From: Gambelia wislizenii
Taxonomy: Eukaryota; Chordata; Lepidosauria; Squamata; Crotaphytidae
Direction: 5' to 3'
DNA: 64,000 nt
Assembly: GCA_030847615.1 (NCBI GenBank)
Contig: JAUMIR010000001.1
Span: 181,679,001 to 181,743,000, forward strand
Position 1 is the stretch's first letter; each line of letters starts with the position of its first letter. A program made the position numbers and the translations under genes. The notes below the pieces were generated by a model. It was not told the origin of the DNA. It saw only the letters and a program-made list of their open reading frames with translations, and did not search any database. Positions 53,821 through 64,000 of the stretch are shown here, piece by piece.

Positions 53821-55465
53821 AAGAATCATAGAGCTGGAAGAGGTCCTATGGGACATCAGGTCCAACTCCCTGCTCTGTGCAGGATCGCCAGCTACAGCAT
53901 CCCCAGCAGGTAGCCATCCAGGCTCTTTTTGAAGACAACCAGAGAAGGAGACCCTGCCACCTCTCTAGGCAATTGGTTCCATTGCCAAACTGAAGTTCCT
54001 TCTAATGTTTTATCAACATCTACCCTCCTGTAACTTAAAACCATAAGATCTAGTTCTACCCTGTGAGGCAGCAGAAAACAAGCCTGCTCCTTCCTCATTG
54101 TGGCATGCCTTGAAGTATTTAAAGAGTGTGTTCATGCCACCCCTCAGTCTTCTCTTCACCAGGCTGAACATGCCTAGTTCCTTCAACCTTTCCACATGTT
54201 TTATTCTCCATACCTCTTATCATCCCCATTGCTCTTCTTTGAACTCACTCCAACTTGTCTATATAACTTATCTATATATTTTTAAAATGAGTTACCCAGA
54301 ACTGAACACAGACTTCCAGATGAGGTCTGGGCAGTGCAGAATGTAGTGGGACTATTACTTCTCTCAACTTTGAAATGATGCTTCAATAAATGCAGGCTAA
54401 GTTAGTATTTGCCTTCTTTGCTGCAGCATCACAATGCTGCCTCTTAAGCCCAAGGTCCTTTTCACATGTAGTCTGCTTAGCCAAGTATTCCTTCTCCTAT
54501 ACTGATGCATTTGGTTTTTGCAACCTAAATATAGAATTTTGCATTTGTCTCTGATGAATATCATTTTATTAATTTCAACCCAATTTCCTACTTTATCAAG
54601 GTCCTTTTGAATTCTGTTCCTATATTCCTATGTGTTTGCTACCCCTCCCAGTTTTGTATCATCTGCAAATTTGGTGAGGATTCTCCCCACCTGATCATCT
54701 AAATTATTGGTAAAAATATTAATGAGCATCAGCCCCAGGACAGAGTCAGTTTGCTAATCAAAATATCATGGGGGAACTTACCAAATGCTTTGCTGAAGTC
54801 CAGATAAATGACATCCACAGCATTCCTGCTATCTACTAAAGTAGTGACCTGATTATTTTTTTTTTTTTAAAAAAAACATATACAAAGTTAGTTTGGCAGG
54901 ATTTGTTCTTGACAAACCCATGCTGGCTCCTGCTAATCATTGCATTCTTATCAAGATACTTACAGATCAGCTCTTGTATAATCCATCCTAATATCTCACC
55001 CACCCCACATACTGAGGTTAGGCTGACTGGTCTGCAGTTTCCTAGATCATAACCATGTCCTCCCCCACTCCTTCTTTAAGAGAGGGACAATGTTTGCTCA
55101 TCTCCAGTCCTCTAGCACTTCACCCATTCTCCAAGATTTCTTAAAAATGATGGCAAGGGGTTCTGCAAGTATGTCAGCAAATTCCTTCAGTATTCTCGGA
55201 TGCAATTCACCTAGCACTGCAGTTTTGAATTCATTTAAGTTAACTAGGTGATTCTTAACTCCTTACCAATCTTAATTTGCAACCTGGGTTCCTTACCAAG
55301 GTGTCTGCTTATGCACACAGCCCTTTTTGGCAGTGTGTGTGTGTGTGCGCGCACACAGGAAACTGAAGCAAAACAGGCATTGAATAGCTCTCCCTTTTCA
55401 TTGTGATCTGTTACCATTTTATCATTCTTGCTGAGCAGGGGTCGCACCATTTCTACCATGTTCTC
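53821..55465 (-). mobile_element. Old CR1 LINE, long antisense copy
   Basis: Read on the minus strand from 55465 it shows CR1 in order: PLLSKNDKMVTDHNEKGELF then NACFASVS; the RT motif A block VDVIYLDFSKAFGKFPHD near 54780-54835; TKFADDTKLGGVANT near 54650-54690 with the catalytic FADD kept; KMIFIRDKCKILYLG; and KELGMFSLVKRRLRGGMNTL to the 3' end (minus frame 54195-53892). The 3' terminus is at 53821 (AAGAATCATAGAGCTGG). The part between motif A and the FADD block is shortened, and frameshifts, stops and a (GT)n insertion near 55330-55350 are scattered through it. More diverged than the other CR1 copies. Confidence 0.88.
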
Positions 55466-56740
55466 ACAGACACACCAGCCTGTACCAGCAGTCACCTCTA
55501 CTACCATTTGTATCACTCTCTCTGAAGCCAGGAAGGAGGGCTACAGCACATGATCAGGGCCCCCTCCATGTGAGCAACCTTTGTCTCATGCTGTGGGCTG
55601 CCTTCCTGGCTTCAGAAGCAATAACACAGATGGCAGGGTTGGTGGCTGCAAGATAGTGGCTGGCATGCCAGTATGGACTCATATGTTCTCATGGGGCCCA
55701 ATCCATTTTTTTCTCAAATGAGGCATTTCCCCCTAGGTGTTAAAATAAAGCATTTTAATGGGTATTACCCGATCTCCCCCACCATCTTTGCCTCAGGCAT
55801 CATCAGGTCTGCCCAGGGGCAAAATGGGAGCAAAGGCCCTGCATCATATGGACTGCAGGAATCTAAGATGGGGGCAAAAGGGGGGAAATGGTCCATTGGA
55901 TCAGAATCCAAAATGACCTGAACAGATTAGGAAGCTGGGCCAAAACTAACAAAATGAATTTCAACAGGGAGAAATGTAGGATACTACACTTTGGCAATAA
56001 AAAAGAAATGCACAGATATAGGATGGGTGACACATGGCTTGGTGACAGTACATATGAAAGGGATCTAGGAGTCTTAGTGGACCACAAATTGAACATGATT
56101 CAGCAGTGTGATGAGGCAGTTAAAAAAGCCAATGTGATTCTAGGCTGCATTAATAGGAGTATAGTGTCTAGATCAAGGGAAGTAATAGTGCCAGTCTATT
56201 CTGCTTTGGTCAGATCTCACCTGGAATACTGTGTCCAGTTCTGGGCACCACAATTCAGGAAGGATATTGAGAAGCTGGAACATGTCCAGAGGAGGGTGAC
56301 CAAAATGGTGAAAGATCTGGAAGCCATGCCCTATGAGGAGTGGCTTAGGGAACTGGGCATGTTTAGTTTGGAGAAGAGAAGGCTGAGAGGGGACATGATA
56401 GCCGTGTTTAAATATTTGAAGGGATGTCATACTGAGGATGGAGGAAGCTTGTTTTCTGCTGCTCCAGAGACTAGGACACGGAGCAATGGGTTCAAACTAC
56501 AGGAAAAGAGATTGTACCTAAACATTAGGAAGAACTTCCTGACAGTAAAAGCTGTTTGGCAGAGGAATGCACTGCCTCGGAGTGTGGTGGAGTCTCCTTC
56601 TTCAGAGGTTTTCAGACAGAGGCTGGATGGCCATCTGTTGGGAGTGATTTGATTGTGTATTCCAGGGGTTGGACTGGATGGCCTTTGTGGTTTCTTCCAA
56701 CTTTGTGATTCTATAATTCTGTGATTCTAGACAAGCCCTA
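55466..56740. mobile_element. hAT-like non-autonomous element, split by CR1
   Basis: 55466-55890 matches 57944-58492 (TCTCTGAAGCCAGGAAGGAG, CTCATATGTTCTCATGGGGC, GTGTTAAAATAAAGCATTTT, ATGGACTGCAGGAATCTAAG). The right end TCTAGACAAGCCC follows the CR1 at 56727. The left terminus is lost against the old CR1. Confidence 0.72.
55890..56727 (+). mobile_element. CR1 LINE 3' end with intact 254-codon frame
   Basis: The frame 55888-56652 encodes, without a stop, the region downstream of the CR1 RT active site: NDLNRLGSWAKTNKMNFNRE, KCRILHFGNKKEMHRYRMGD, YERDLGVLVDHKLN, KKANVILGCINRSIVSRSRE, LEYCVQFWAPQFRKDIEKLE, LRELGMFSLEKRRLRGDMIA, and the C terminus RQRLDGHLLGVI. The first residues before IQNDLNRLGSW belong to the interrupted MITE. 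It ends with two or three ATTCTGTG/ATTCTA repeats. The 5'-truncated but undamaged frame marks it as the youngest CR1 in the window. Confidence 0.93.
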
Positions 56741-57943
56741 CATTGCTGCAAGTGTATTTTCAGACTCTTTTCCTCCCTGTGATACACCCTCCAGCCTCAT
56801 GGAAATGCTATCCAAAGTGTTTGGAAACCTTATTGAATCAAGTGAGCTGTTGTGCTGAGGAGAGGAGGGCACTGTCAAAATTAGGTAGAATCATCTTCAG
56901 TGAGCAGAGCTCTCCTTTCTAGAAAGGATCCCATACCCTCCAACATTTCACAAATGAAAACCAGGAGACATGTATGTGGCCAAGCAATATCAGAATGGCA
57001 AAAGTTATTAAAGAGGAAGAAAACACAAGTTATGGGAAGCGGCAGCAGTTTGCTTATGCCTGAGCTTATCTCGAAGGGCAAGATTCTGCCCACTCCTCTC
57101 TTCTTCCCCCTTCTGAGTTAACTGAGTACAAACTATTTTTTTGAACTCTGCACTTAGTTTGCACCAATGGAAATAAACTGAGGACAAGGTGGGGGGTAGG
57201 AGCAGGAGAGAGAAACTGGGACATTTTAAAAGTACCTGAAAAAGTGGGACAACAGAAGATTAATCTGGACTGTCCCAGTGAAATCAGGACAGTTGAAGGT
57301 TATGATACTCAGGAGAAGCTATTCTCCTGCTATTCAAGGGATTTCAGAGAGGTTTCTCCTCTTTCAGGTTTGAGGAATGAGCAGAGGCCGTGATTGACAG
57401 GTTTGTTGCAAGGATGTGACTCTCGATTTGTTTCATCTCTGCACAGTAAACAAGACAATTTTTAAAATTCCTCAATGGGAGCTGCTATGAGATGGTACAC
57501 TTTTGTTGCTGAGTTAGGAGAGAAATTGTCCATTTTTGTAGGTGGCATTGCATTCTATAAAATGCACAGTATGGTAATGATTGCTTTTTACTAAAAGCAG
57601 TAGCTTTGGGAGGTTTGTCTGATAGTCTAATTAATCCGCTTCTTCTGTTGTGCTTGTTATGTGGGTGTGCTTAGCTTTATTCCAGGGGGAGAGGAGAATG
57701 GGCCCTCTCATCTGCTGCTGCCACATTTGCTACTCCACTGGCTTTGTTTTTCTCCCACATTTTTTGGAAACTGGGCTACTTTTCTCTGCTGCTGCTGCTA
57801 GTGTGCTTGCTTTTAAACAATAACAGCACAAAACATTGCACCAGCAAGGTACAACAGCCTGCCATTTTCATCTTCCCCACATGGACCCAGAGACATCTCT
57901 AGGGTGGTTTGCTGACACCTCTGTCATCTACCGCTGGGTCTGT
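56741..57943. other. No gene; possible conserved non-coding part
   Basis: 57360-57660 is free of repeat marks and holds motifs such as CTGATAGTCTAATTAATCCG and TGCATTCTATAAAATGCACA. The rest shows nothing recognisable. Confidence 0.35.
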
Positions 57944-58492
57944 GGGCTTGTCTAGACTGACCAGAATATGTTGCCTTCTGGTTGGAGCATTCTCACCCCA
58001 GAGCTGGCCCGGATCCCCTCCTACCATTACTCTGATGAAACACACAGAAGTGCACACACACACTGGCCTGTATTAGTGGGTGTCTCCGCTGCTGTTGTGC
58101 ATCACACTCTCTGAAGCCAGGAAGGAAGCCCTCAGCATATGGTCAAGGCTGGTCTCATGCAGGGGGGCCTTGATCATGTGCTGGGGGCCTCCTTCCTGGC
58201 TTCAAAGCAACACCACCACCACCACTAGCAGCAAAAGTGTCTGGTGATACTGGCTGGCGTGCACGTATGGACTCATGCATTCCCATGCTGGACCCATCTG
58301 AGTTTTTCTACATGATGCAGGTTTCTCCAGGAATCATTTATTTTGTATCATTTTAAAAGGGTTTGCCCCAGCTTCACCTTGGATGTTGTTAGGACTGTCT
58401 GGGTCCAAATTGGGGCAAGAGCCCTGTGTCGCTTGGACTGCAGGGCTCCAAGGTAGGGGGAAGCTGGGGTAAATTGCCTGTCTAGACAGCCC
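57944..58492. mobile_element. hAT-like non-autonomous element, complete
   Basis: Ends GGGCTTGTCTAGACTG and GCCTGTCTAGACAGCCC form inverted repeats. Internal palindrome CTGAAGCCAGGAAGGAAGCC ... CTCCTTCCTGGCTTC surrounds CATGCAGGGGGGCCTTG. The best complete copy of the group at 15693, 22005, 52032 and 55466. No 8-bp duplication that I could confirm. Confidence 0.78.
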
Positions 58493-60039
58493 AAAGTCAT
58501 TGTTTGCTCCAATGCAAAGTTGTAGGATCTCAGTTTTCAGTCCTAGACCTGACAGCGTGAGTGTTTTTGAAGGGCTGTCAGGATAAGGATTGCTGGGATT
58601 GTAGCTTTCTTCTTGCCAGTTAATGGTTTACATAAATGTGCAACATGTTAAGAAGAACAGTATTAACAACCAGTCAACAGGTGCCTGTTTTGATTGTCCA
58701 TATAATGATAAAATAATGGTATTACTAGGACACGGACTCAGTATTTCCCATGTTGATGTTGATGATTTCACATTTGACCTGAAAGAAATAATTTTTTAAA
58801 AAATCAGTGGTAGTACTCACACTCCTTAAAATTTATTCATACCAAGTCGCTTGAAAAATCAACTGAAAACAGCAGTTTTTAAAAAATAGTCCCAAGTTTG
58901 TCCTTTGCACCAACCTTGCACAGAAACATTTGTGATGTTAGCCTAAGTGTAAACATTAAGTTTGGTAAATATTGGTGTATCAGTGTGCAGTCTCCAGGAA
59001 AAATTATGGCAGCAACCTGATGTGTTTGTTTGGGAAGTACCTTAAGCAGTTCATGGACTAAATCCCAAGCTTACCAGGATCTTTATTTTGGTCCAATTAG
59101 GTAGCATACCGAGTTTTACAGCTCTGTGATCAAGGATGTGAATTTAAATAGCATAACACAGAGACAGAAAAACTCTTTACCTTATAGTATTTTTTTTTAA
59201 ATCCCATCTCCTTTTGAACATGCTGCTCACTCTACCTGCATAATTTGGAAGGAACCACTGAGAGAGCACCATGTCTTAATTTAGATTATATCAAGTGTCA
59301 CAATGCTGTTAATGTCAAAATTGGCATGATTATATACTTCTGTCTTTGAAAAAAAAATAACTAGTGAAAATGTGAGGGTGGGTTGAAATGTCAGACTTAC
59401 CTGAAATGCATCATATTGAGTGATTACAGATAGTAATCATGAGTCTTGAGACCTTTGGGGGAGAAAATGTTCCCCTTTTGTTAACTCATGAAAATTAGAT
59501 ATAATTTGTATATTAACATGTGTCAGAGGTTTTTTTAAAAATGCATTGAGTACTTCATCCATGATATATTTAGAATAATAGTTACAAATTAACATACTTA
59601 AATAGATTGCTTTTATCCGCATTTCAAGATGTGAACCACGAAAGTCTCATACTTTTCAGAATAAGAGTAGTTCTACTGTCTTCCAGGCTACATGGGGAGG
59701 GCAAGGGAACAATTGGCTCCCCAGTTGATGACCATGACGTCCATATTTCCCGTTTTCATTAAAAAAAAAAGTAAATGCCTAACTATTGTAGAAGCCACGA
59801 TATAAGGCAAAGTGTGCAGACACTATTTAACAATATGTTTTGAAAGCAACTAGTCTGATCCTGGAATGCTTCAGTATTTTCAGGCAATGAATTAAAACAC
59901 AGTAATGACTGATATACTCTCTCTTTGGAGAAAGAACTTCCTAGTTTATTTTCAAGAAATTGTTTTGCTTTTCCCAACTGGGAAGTAACTGCTACACATG
60001 AAAGAGATTGAGATATATGGATTGACTGCATGAGGGGGG
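58493..60039. other. No feature seen
   Basis: AT-rich, no recognisable repeat or gene over about 1.5 kb. Confidence 0.45.
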
Positions 60040-60433
60040 GAAATCCAGATGGGATTTGGACTACTTTGGCCTAGAGCTATGGCGCATCAAATTCAGGCTA
60101 TTCTGGCCTGGATTTTAGTGCCACACCTGCCAAAACCTGAGTCTGCATTGGGTTATTACTTTAACTGCCCATTCAAAGCTGTTATTCATGCTTGACTCCA
60201 AGCTTGGGAAAAGCAAAGTTCCAGTAGTAGTCACCTTTTCTGAAGCCAGAACAGGGGTCTTACTCACAACCGTGGGGTCAGGGCTCGTTCTGCCTTCAGA
60301 TCAGGTGACAGCTGCTGGCACTTTGCTTTTCTGGTGAACAATGACTCCTCTGAGCTATGGGAAAAACAAAATACCAGCAGTAGTCATCTCTCTGAAGGCA
60401 GATTGGGTGGCTACCACTGTGGTTCCTTCCAAG

Positions 60434-62376
60434 GTACCCCCACCTCATAGGGTAACACAGCAGTAGAAATCCAATGCTTTAGAACCCCACCCATGATGCC
60501 AAAATCTCTATTATTATCTGGGGAAATAATTAGCTCAAATAGAAGTCTGTGAGAGGAGGGTTACTTTTCACCTATGTATACCAGTACTAACTGCGGAGAG
60601 CACTCCAGTTGAAGTGAAATAAAGTCATTTATTGGAATAACACAAAGTAAATTCACACACAACACACATTTCAGAACCACACAGGGATATAGCAGAGTAG
60701 GACAGAAAGATTAGATAGAGGGGGAGAGTCAGAAATATAGGGTGATAGTTACCAGTCTTGATGTGCAGTGAACATACACAGGGCCTGTCTAAACTGCAAA
60801 AAAAATACAAACGGCATGAGAACAAATGGCGATCCATTCACATGGCCATTCGCACAGATATGTACCATTCAGAAGGGGGTGGCAAAACTCACCCTAAAAT
60901 CTGTTCGTGGCACATCCAGGGCTTCGTACATATTATTTTTAAAAATCCATACGATATGCAAATGACCAATCATTTGACCACTCACATTTGCACAGATATG
61001 AAAAAGGAGGGCAATTTCATTTGCCAGACAAGCACAGAGGGCAGGGCTAGCAAAGAGGGAAATCTGCAGCGGTTGCCATGTTGTATTTCCAGCTATGCGA
61101 GCTGATCCAATGGTGACAATTTTCTTTCTGCCACTCCCACCCCGAGACCGAGGACTCCCTTGGAAGCCACTGCCATGGAAGGGGGAAAGGTGCCAGTGCA
61201 TCTCTTCTCACCCAGGACCACAGGCGGAGGGAGGGAGGGCAGTGCTGGGCCTTCCCTCCCTCCCTCCCTCTCTGCCCCACCCCACCCCACCCCTCCTTGG
61301 GGACTAAGGGCCCAGTTTTCCCCTGGCTGGTTTTCACCCTAGGAGGAGGAGAAAGGAGGAAGCACTGTCAGAGGGAGCTCTGCTGAATGACTGAGGCTGT
61401 CATGGGGAGTGTGCTGCTTCTGGCTCCCGGCAGGTCAGTCACTCAGCCTCAGATTCTCTTGACCAGAGGGGGGCTGTCTGGTCAGTCCCTCCTGTCCCTC
61501 TACACTGGGGTGGCCAGCAGGGAAAGTGGCTGGGTGGCCAGGCGGAAAGAGTCAGGGGCAGGTAGGGTCACCTGGACCCCACCACCCCTCGGGATTCCCC
61601 CTGGAAAAGTTTCTTTGTAGGGAGGACACCTCTGCAGAATCCCCAGCTGGCAGAAGTAGGCAGTGGCGACATCATGCTTTGCAAGTAAATCACTCCCCAG
61701 CTGGAACTTTTAAACCATGTAGGCAGTTCATATGCCTGCCTGTTCATATCTGTGCATATTATTTCCTCCTTGTATAGACAGGACTTAGGCATCTGAGAGT
61801 GGCACAAGGTTTTCCAATCCAGGGCACACCAAGAAAGGGTGTGAGTGGGTTCATCCACTGTGGTACACTTTACTATTGTTGGGGGACTAATATTTATATG
61901 CTATTTCATAATCTGAAGGGGGTACTCTGGTTATGACAAAGCCTGGATAGCTTTCCCTCAGGATAGACAAAGGAAGCCAAAACTCAACTGATTGCTTTAA
62001 TTGCTGGGAGATAGAAATTGCTAGGTTTGTATCAACCTCGCAAGGTTGGACAGGAGGGAATATAGAAAAGATTTCTGTAGGGATAGATTTGGGAATGGTC
62101 ACGTAATTGTTTGATTGAATGACTCATTGCTGAGACACCCAGGTCTGGAAGAAAGGATTAGCACATGCCTCCTTAATGACTGTGTTTACTAAGGAGGTTT
62201 CTACACAATCCTAATGCGGGCTTTTTTTGCCATTAAATTTCTAAGACACATCCCAGGTCATCGTGACTTCCAGCTGACCTTTGGTTTGCTCCAGCCAACC
62301 TGACCCTGAAAAGTGTTCAATACAGTATTTCCAATTATGAGATATCGTGGCGAGGGGATAGTAGGGCATACTAACA
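60434..62376 (-). mobile_element. Solo LTR copy 3, antisense, interrupted, one end inverted
   Basis: 60477-60779 and 61789-62376 align with LTR copy 2. The right end GGGCATACTAACA is the LTR start on the minus strand, followed by GCTG (62377-62380). At the left, 60434-60476 lies in inverted orientation: it reads GTACCCCCACCTCATAGGGT then AACA and CAGC. On re-inversion this gives GCTG then TGTTACCC, so the expected 4-bp duplication GCTG appears. On the minus strand the TATA box (ATATAAATATTAG, 61887-61900) and AATAAA (near 60627-60633) are both kept. A hAT-like insert sits at 60780-61788. Confidence 0.78.
60780..61788. mobile_element. hAT-like insert inside LTR copy 3
   Basis: Ends CAGGGCCTGTCTAAAC and GTATAGACAGGACTTA form imperfect inverted repeats of the same style as 57944-58492. 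The interior is unrelated to that family: AT-rich flanks around a GC-rich middle (61100-61660) with GGGAGGGAGGG and CCCTCCCTCCCTCCC tracts. The frames here show no recognisable domain. Confidence 0.6.
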
Positions 62377-62969
62377 GCTGGGGCTTTGGTTTTCTGGCAC
62401 ACGATTGACTCTCCAAGCTTTAGGAAAAGTAAAGCACTGTGGTAGCCAGCTGATCTGGCTTCAGAGAGGCAACTACTACTGGCACGTTGCTTTTCCCTGA
62501 GCCCAGAGTGGCAATAGTGCACCAGAAAAGCAAAGCACCAGTGATAGTCTCCTCTCTGAAGCCAAAAATGGCAGCTAGCCTTCTGATGGTGGGGCTTGCT
62601 GAGGCTTTGGCTTCAGAGAGAGTGACTACTGCTGTGGCTCTCAGGCTGAGAAGTGGTGCCAAGGAGAGGGGAAATGGTGACACCTCAGGCAGCAGTTTTC
62701 CTTCCTCCCTTCCCCACCCCACCCCACACCTGAATCATCCAGTGAGGATGGATTGTCTACACAGTAGTTTTTTCCAGAGTTTCCAGAAAACTCCAGAGAA
62801 AACTGCAAGTTTTCTAAAACCTGGATTAAGGGGGTGTTCCCTGAGCCTGGTGAGAATAGGGTCATACAGCATGTTTCACTATCGCACCAGATTTGGGGGA
62901 AAGGCCACACATCTTGTGGCATTATGAGGGGGGATTTGGGGGTTTGTGACTGGTGTAGATAATCCCTGA

Positions 62970-62984
62970 GACTAGGATTGAGAT

Positions 62985-63016
<32 letters not shown>

Positions 63017-64000
63017 AGCCAGTCTGATGTAACTGTGACACAACAGTGACTCTAACCCTACCCTATCACCCACCACTCAAAACAAGGATCAGCAAAGAAA
63101 GGGGTTTGTAATTTTGCTTAAAACTTTAAAAAAAAAATCTGATTTTGTGGACATTGAAAAATTATCCTCCCAATTCATGCAGATCAAATACATCATTAAT
63201 TTTACAGGAAATGAGGGTGTGGTTAAGAGACTGTGAACCCTGCAAAGTAAGCCAGTGTTACTATTTGTATTGTAGTCTGTCTGTCGCTATCGTGTGCTCA
63301 TAGGGAAACGCCAAGGTACAGCTGTGAAGGAGACTGAATAATATGTCTTCCTCTGACTATATGGCTTGCATAGCAAGACTCATCCTCTCCTCTTCTGTCC
63401 TCACCACATTTTGTAACCCAGTTCATCATTCAAAAAATGGCAAAGGGTCTCTTATGCTAACTGATGCCAAAAATGGGTAATAACAAGGTAAATTGAGCAG
63501 TGCAGGCCCCTCTAGAATCTCAAAGCTTGCTAAAGTGCAGTGATCACCACTCCCATACCTCATAAATTGTCTAACCCATTTTACAGAAGGTTCACCAATG
63601 TTTCCAAGATGAAAGAAATGATGGCAGAACATGGGGATCCCTTTTATGACAAGTAAGGATGGTGATTTTAGACAACTCCTAATATATTCTTAAGACTAAA
63701 TTGTGTTTTGTTCACCTTGGCTGCTGTCTTCTCCTCCCCCCTCCCTTGTAAATGCTATTTTACTCCATGTAAAGTTTGTTTATACCTCTACACTTCTCAA
63801 TTAATGCTGTGAAATTCCAAATTCCATTGTGTGTAGGCTTGAAAATGTTGTGTAATGTGATACTTAATAACAAACCATTTGTGTGCACACACAAAGGAAA
63901 AACTCAGATATGTTATGGGGGGGGCAGACTTTAAGTGAGCAAATTAAGCTTCCAGACCACTGAGCAATTTTTCACACCCATAGTGCTGGCTAAATACCAG
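62970..64000. other. No gene; (TG)n(AG)n microsatellite
   Basis: (TG)n at about 62985-63000 followed by (AG)n at 63003-63018. The rest shows no recognisable repeat or gene. Confidence 0.5.

Larger units (their letters stand above)
60040..62969. mobile_element. TIR element (relative of 6246-7443) split by an LTR
   Basis: 60040-60433 and 62377-62969 together match 6246-7443 in reverse orientation. Left flank: AAATCCAGATGGGATTTGGA, GGCCTGGATTTTAGTGCCAC. Right flank: GAGAAAACTGCAAGTTTTCT, CGCACCAGATTTGGGGGAAA, TGTGACTGGTGTAGATAATC (terminus near 62969). The palindromic interior with GCAAAG..CCAG.AGTAGTCA words appears on both sides of the LTR. No transposase frame. Confidence 0.72.

Noticed and set aside
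57944..58492. 8-bp target-site duplication at this element
   Set aside because: The flanks GGGTCTGT and AAAGTCAT do not match, so the hAT call rests on the ends only.
39524..62376. One provirus spanning LTR copies 1 to 3
   Set aside because: Copies are in different orientations, each has its own short flanking repeat, and no gag-pol-like sequence lies between them.
1..64000. CRISPR array, bacterial operon or prophage
   Set aside because: No regularly spaced identical repeats with unique spacers. The TE mix and SINE heads are vertebrate.

Overview
The window looks like intergenic or intronic DNA from a squamate reptile, most likely an iguanian-type lizard. It is AT-rich and has no host protein-coding gene or RNA gene that I can support. 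The lineage call rests on the repeat mix: tRNA-derived SINEs with a Bov-B-like tail (Sauria SINE type), lizard-style CR1, L2 and L1 LINEs, two Penelope-like elements, a LINE with a SINE-like companion, pogo/Tigger-like and hAT-like non-autonomous DNA transposons, and two unrelated solo LTR families. All open frames with recognisable homology belong to retrotransposons, and nearly all are damaged.

Layout. 1-9.2 kb: a CR1 3' end, an unrecognised double-open stretch (497-868), several inverted-repeat MITEs, one of them split by an L2 copy (3582-4474), a 1.2-kb TIR element carrying a Tigger-like MITE (6246-7443), and a 418-bp solo LTR inside a tandemly duplicated repeat (7905-8990). 9.2-12.6 kb: an antisense Penelope-like element with RT, GIY-YIG domain, direct terminal repeats and an inverted terminal fragment. 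12.6-28.5 kb: SINEs, L2 tails, foldback MITEs and candidate conserved non-coding stretches. 28.56-36.16 kb: one full-length antisense L1 bounded by an exact 14-bp target-site duplication. 37-44 kb: a LINE 3' end, a Sauria SINE, CR1, a 0.9-kb solo LTR interrupted by a Penelope-like fragment that itself holds a 478-bp element, and a second copy of that LTR. 47.2-48.0 kb: a Tigger-like MITE carrying a 74-bp GC-rich minisatellite. 49.4-58.5 kb: L2, a hAT MITE with an 8-bp duplication, an old antisense CR1, and a younger CR1 sitting in a MITE. 60.0-63.0 kb: a three-level nest (TIR element, LTR, hAT-like insert) with a small inversion at one LTR end.

The genes do not work together as a system; the window is a layered record of transposition. 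The most useful content is the insertion chronology (exact target-site duplications, paralogous empty sites, nesting), a group of non-autonomous elements that share terminal repeats but differ inside, a SINE/LINE tail partnership, and a few non-repetitive AT-rich stretches that could be conserved regulatory DNA. I saw no convincing new biological system. Boundaries come from reading the sequence by eye and may be off by several bases unless a target-site duplication is given.
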